NCBI GenBank assembly: GCA_005883955.1
Contig: VAXH01000057.1
Coordinates: forward strand, 1-48,912
Direction: 5' to 3'
Length of the DNA: 48,912 nucleotides
Origin: Actinomycetota bacterium
GTDB lineage: Bacteria > Actinomycetota > Thermoleophilia > Gaiellales > Gaiellaceae
Both the position numbers and the translations under genes were made by a program. The notes below the pieces were generated by a model. It searched no databases, was not told the origin of the DNA, and saw only the letters and a program-made list of their open reading frames with translations. The stretch's first letter is position 1. Each line of letters starts with the position of its first letter. Of this stretch, positions 48,274 to 48,912 are shown piece after piece.

Positions 48274-48729
48274 ATGACTGGTGATCCACACTCACGCGGG
48301 GGTGCCGCCGACAAAGGGGACTGGATGACCGTCCCCGGCGGCATCGACCATCGACGCGAGGGCGGCGGTCAGCGCTTGTTGGGGCGGCTCGTCGTATTCG
48401 TCCTCTGGCTGATCGCCGTGCTGCTCTTCGGCCTTGTCGAATGTTCCATCTTCTGGCTCTCGGCGATCGACGGAAGCGGGTGTCCCAGCGGCGGCAGCCT
48501 CGATATCTTCGGCCCCACACGAACGGGCGGCGCCGCGAGCGGCGGTGCGCTCCTCACGGCCATCGTGAGCGGCCTGTCGTTGTGGCTCGCGGCGGGGTTC
48601 CTCGCGCTGTGGCTCCGCGGCAGGCTTGGTTTCGTCATGTTCGGCTTCGTGGCCGTCTACGGCCTCAGCCTCCTTGCCCTCTGGCCGATTGCGTCGCTGA
48701 TCTGGGGCCCGCGGCAGTGCGGTTTTTGA
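48274..48729 (+). CDS. Hypothetical membrane protein
   Basis: A 151-residue protein: a charged N-terminus (1-38), then membrane helices at about 39-62, 92-112 and 118-142. An extracytoplasmic loop between helices 1 and 2 contains one cysteine in GSGCPSGGS, a pattern like the SSGCPPND loop of the zinc-ribbon protein nearby. No family is recognised. ATG 48274. Its stop overlaps a TTG start of the next frame, so they form a pair of membrane proteins. Confidence 0.6.
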   Translation: MTGDPHSRGGAADKGDWMTVPGGIDHRREGGGQRLLGRLVVFVLWLIAVLLFGLVECSIFWLSAIDGSGCPSGGSLDIFGPTRTGGAASGGALLTAIVSGLSLWLAAGFLALWLRGRLGFVMFGFVAVYGLSLLALWPIASLIWGPRQCGF

Positions 48730-48912
48730 TCGACCGCAGCCAAGCCGCGGTGGGCGCTTTCAAGAAGGCGCGGCTGAAGCTTGCCGCCGCAGGCGTCCTC
48801 GCGGTTAGCGGAATCGGGTGGGTCGTCTTCTCGACTTCGTCGGACGACTCGTGGTCCTACGCGCTCGTCGTCGCCGGCTTCTGGGCCGCCGCGGGATTGA
48901 TCGGCTGGTACG
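48726..48912 (+). CDS. Membrane protein, 3' end cut by window edge
   Basis: An open frame from TTG 48726 (overlapping the previous stop as TTGA) to the window end, 62 codons. It starts LIDRSQAAVGAFKKARLKLA, then a membrane helix (about 19-37), a short Ser/Asp-rich loop (STSSDDSW) and the start of a second helix. The DRSQAA start resembles the N-terminus of the frameshifted gene at 47953 (PDRSQAARA), hinting that these small membrane genes are related. Too little is visible for a function. Confidence 0.5.
   Translation, partial: MIDRSQAAVGAFKKARLKLAAAGVLAVSGIGWVVFSTSSDDSWSYALVVAGFWAAAGLIGWY

Overview
The window is a 48.9 kb piece of very GC-rich bacterial chromosome with densely packed, often overlapping genes (GTGA, TTGA and ATGA stop/start overlaps) and many GTG and TTG starts. 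Three things point to a Gram-positive-type actinobacterium: a cell-wall/division (dcw) cluster without ftsA, a MurE with the DNPR motif of meso-diaminopimelate ligases, and several orphan regulators. A fused SecDF, a split glycine decarboxylase and the general gene style suggest a deep actinobacterial lineage such as Thermoleophilia. That placement is inference; no rRNA gene is present to confirm it.

Layout. 1-3325: a truncated secreted FlgD-type Ig-like protein, a small exported protein and an OmpR-type two-component pair. 3371-3510: two tandem copies of a hairpin repeat. 3503-11862: a coiled-coil protein facing queA, then a run queA-tgt-yajC-secDF-small coiled-coil protein-plsC-like-ubiB-like covering tRNA queuosine, protein export and lipid/quinone functions. 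12034-14212: an aspartate-less response regulator, an exported protein, and an ogt/ECF sigma factor pair. 14272-31516: the dcw cluster mraZ-rsmH-ftsL-ftsI-(PBP2 on the opposite strand)-murE-murF-mraY-murD-ftsW-murG-murC-murB-ftsQ-ftsZ, preceded by four MraZ-type boxes in exact 10-bp register. 31671-35961: the glycine cleavage operon gcvT-gcvH-gcvPA-gcvPB. 35965-46758: housekeeping and accessory genes (rlmN, threonine aldolase, Ca2+/H+ antiporter, HAD hydrolase, a cysteine-rich protein, nfo, gltX, a stand-alone receiver, an M3-like peptidase, an arylsulfotransferase-like lipoprotein). 46819-48912: a looser, gene-poor region with a tRNA-3'-end-like fragment, a possible phage terminase remnant, a frameshifted gene and small membrane proteins. 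It looks like a decayed insertion.

How the genes work together. The dcw genes make the peptidoglycan precursor from UDP-MurNAc to lipid II (MurC, D, E, F, MraY, MurG, MurB), and supply the divisome (FtsL, FtsI, FtsW, FtsQ, FtsZ) and an elongation-type PBP2. The gcv genes supply three of the four parts of the glycine cleavage system; no lipoamide dehydrogenase is present here. The most notable observations are a family of two-hairpin repeats placed at gene ends, an in-frame TAG in ftsI, a hairpin that masks the ftsL ribosome-binding site right after the rsmH stop codon, an 18-bp repeat bracketing the ftsZ promoter, and a nine-cysteine protein of unknown function preceded by a perfect palindrome.
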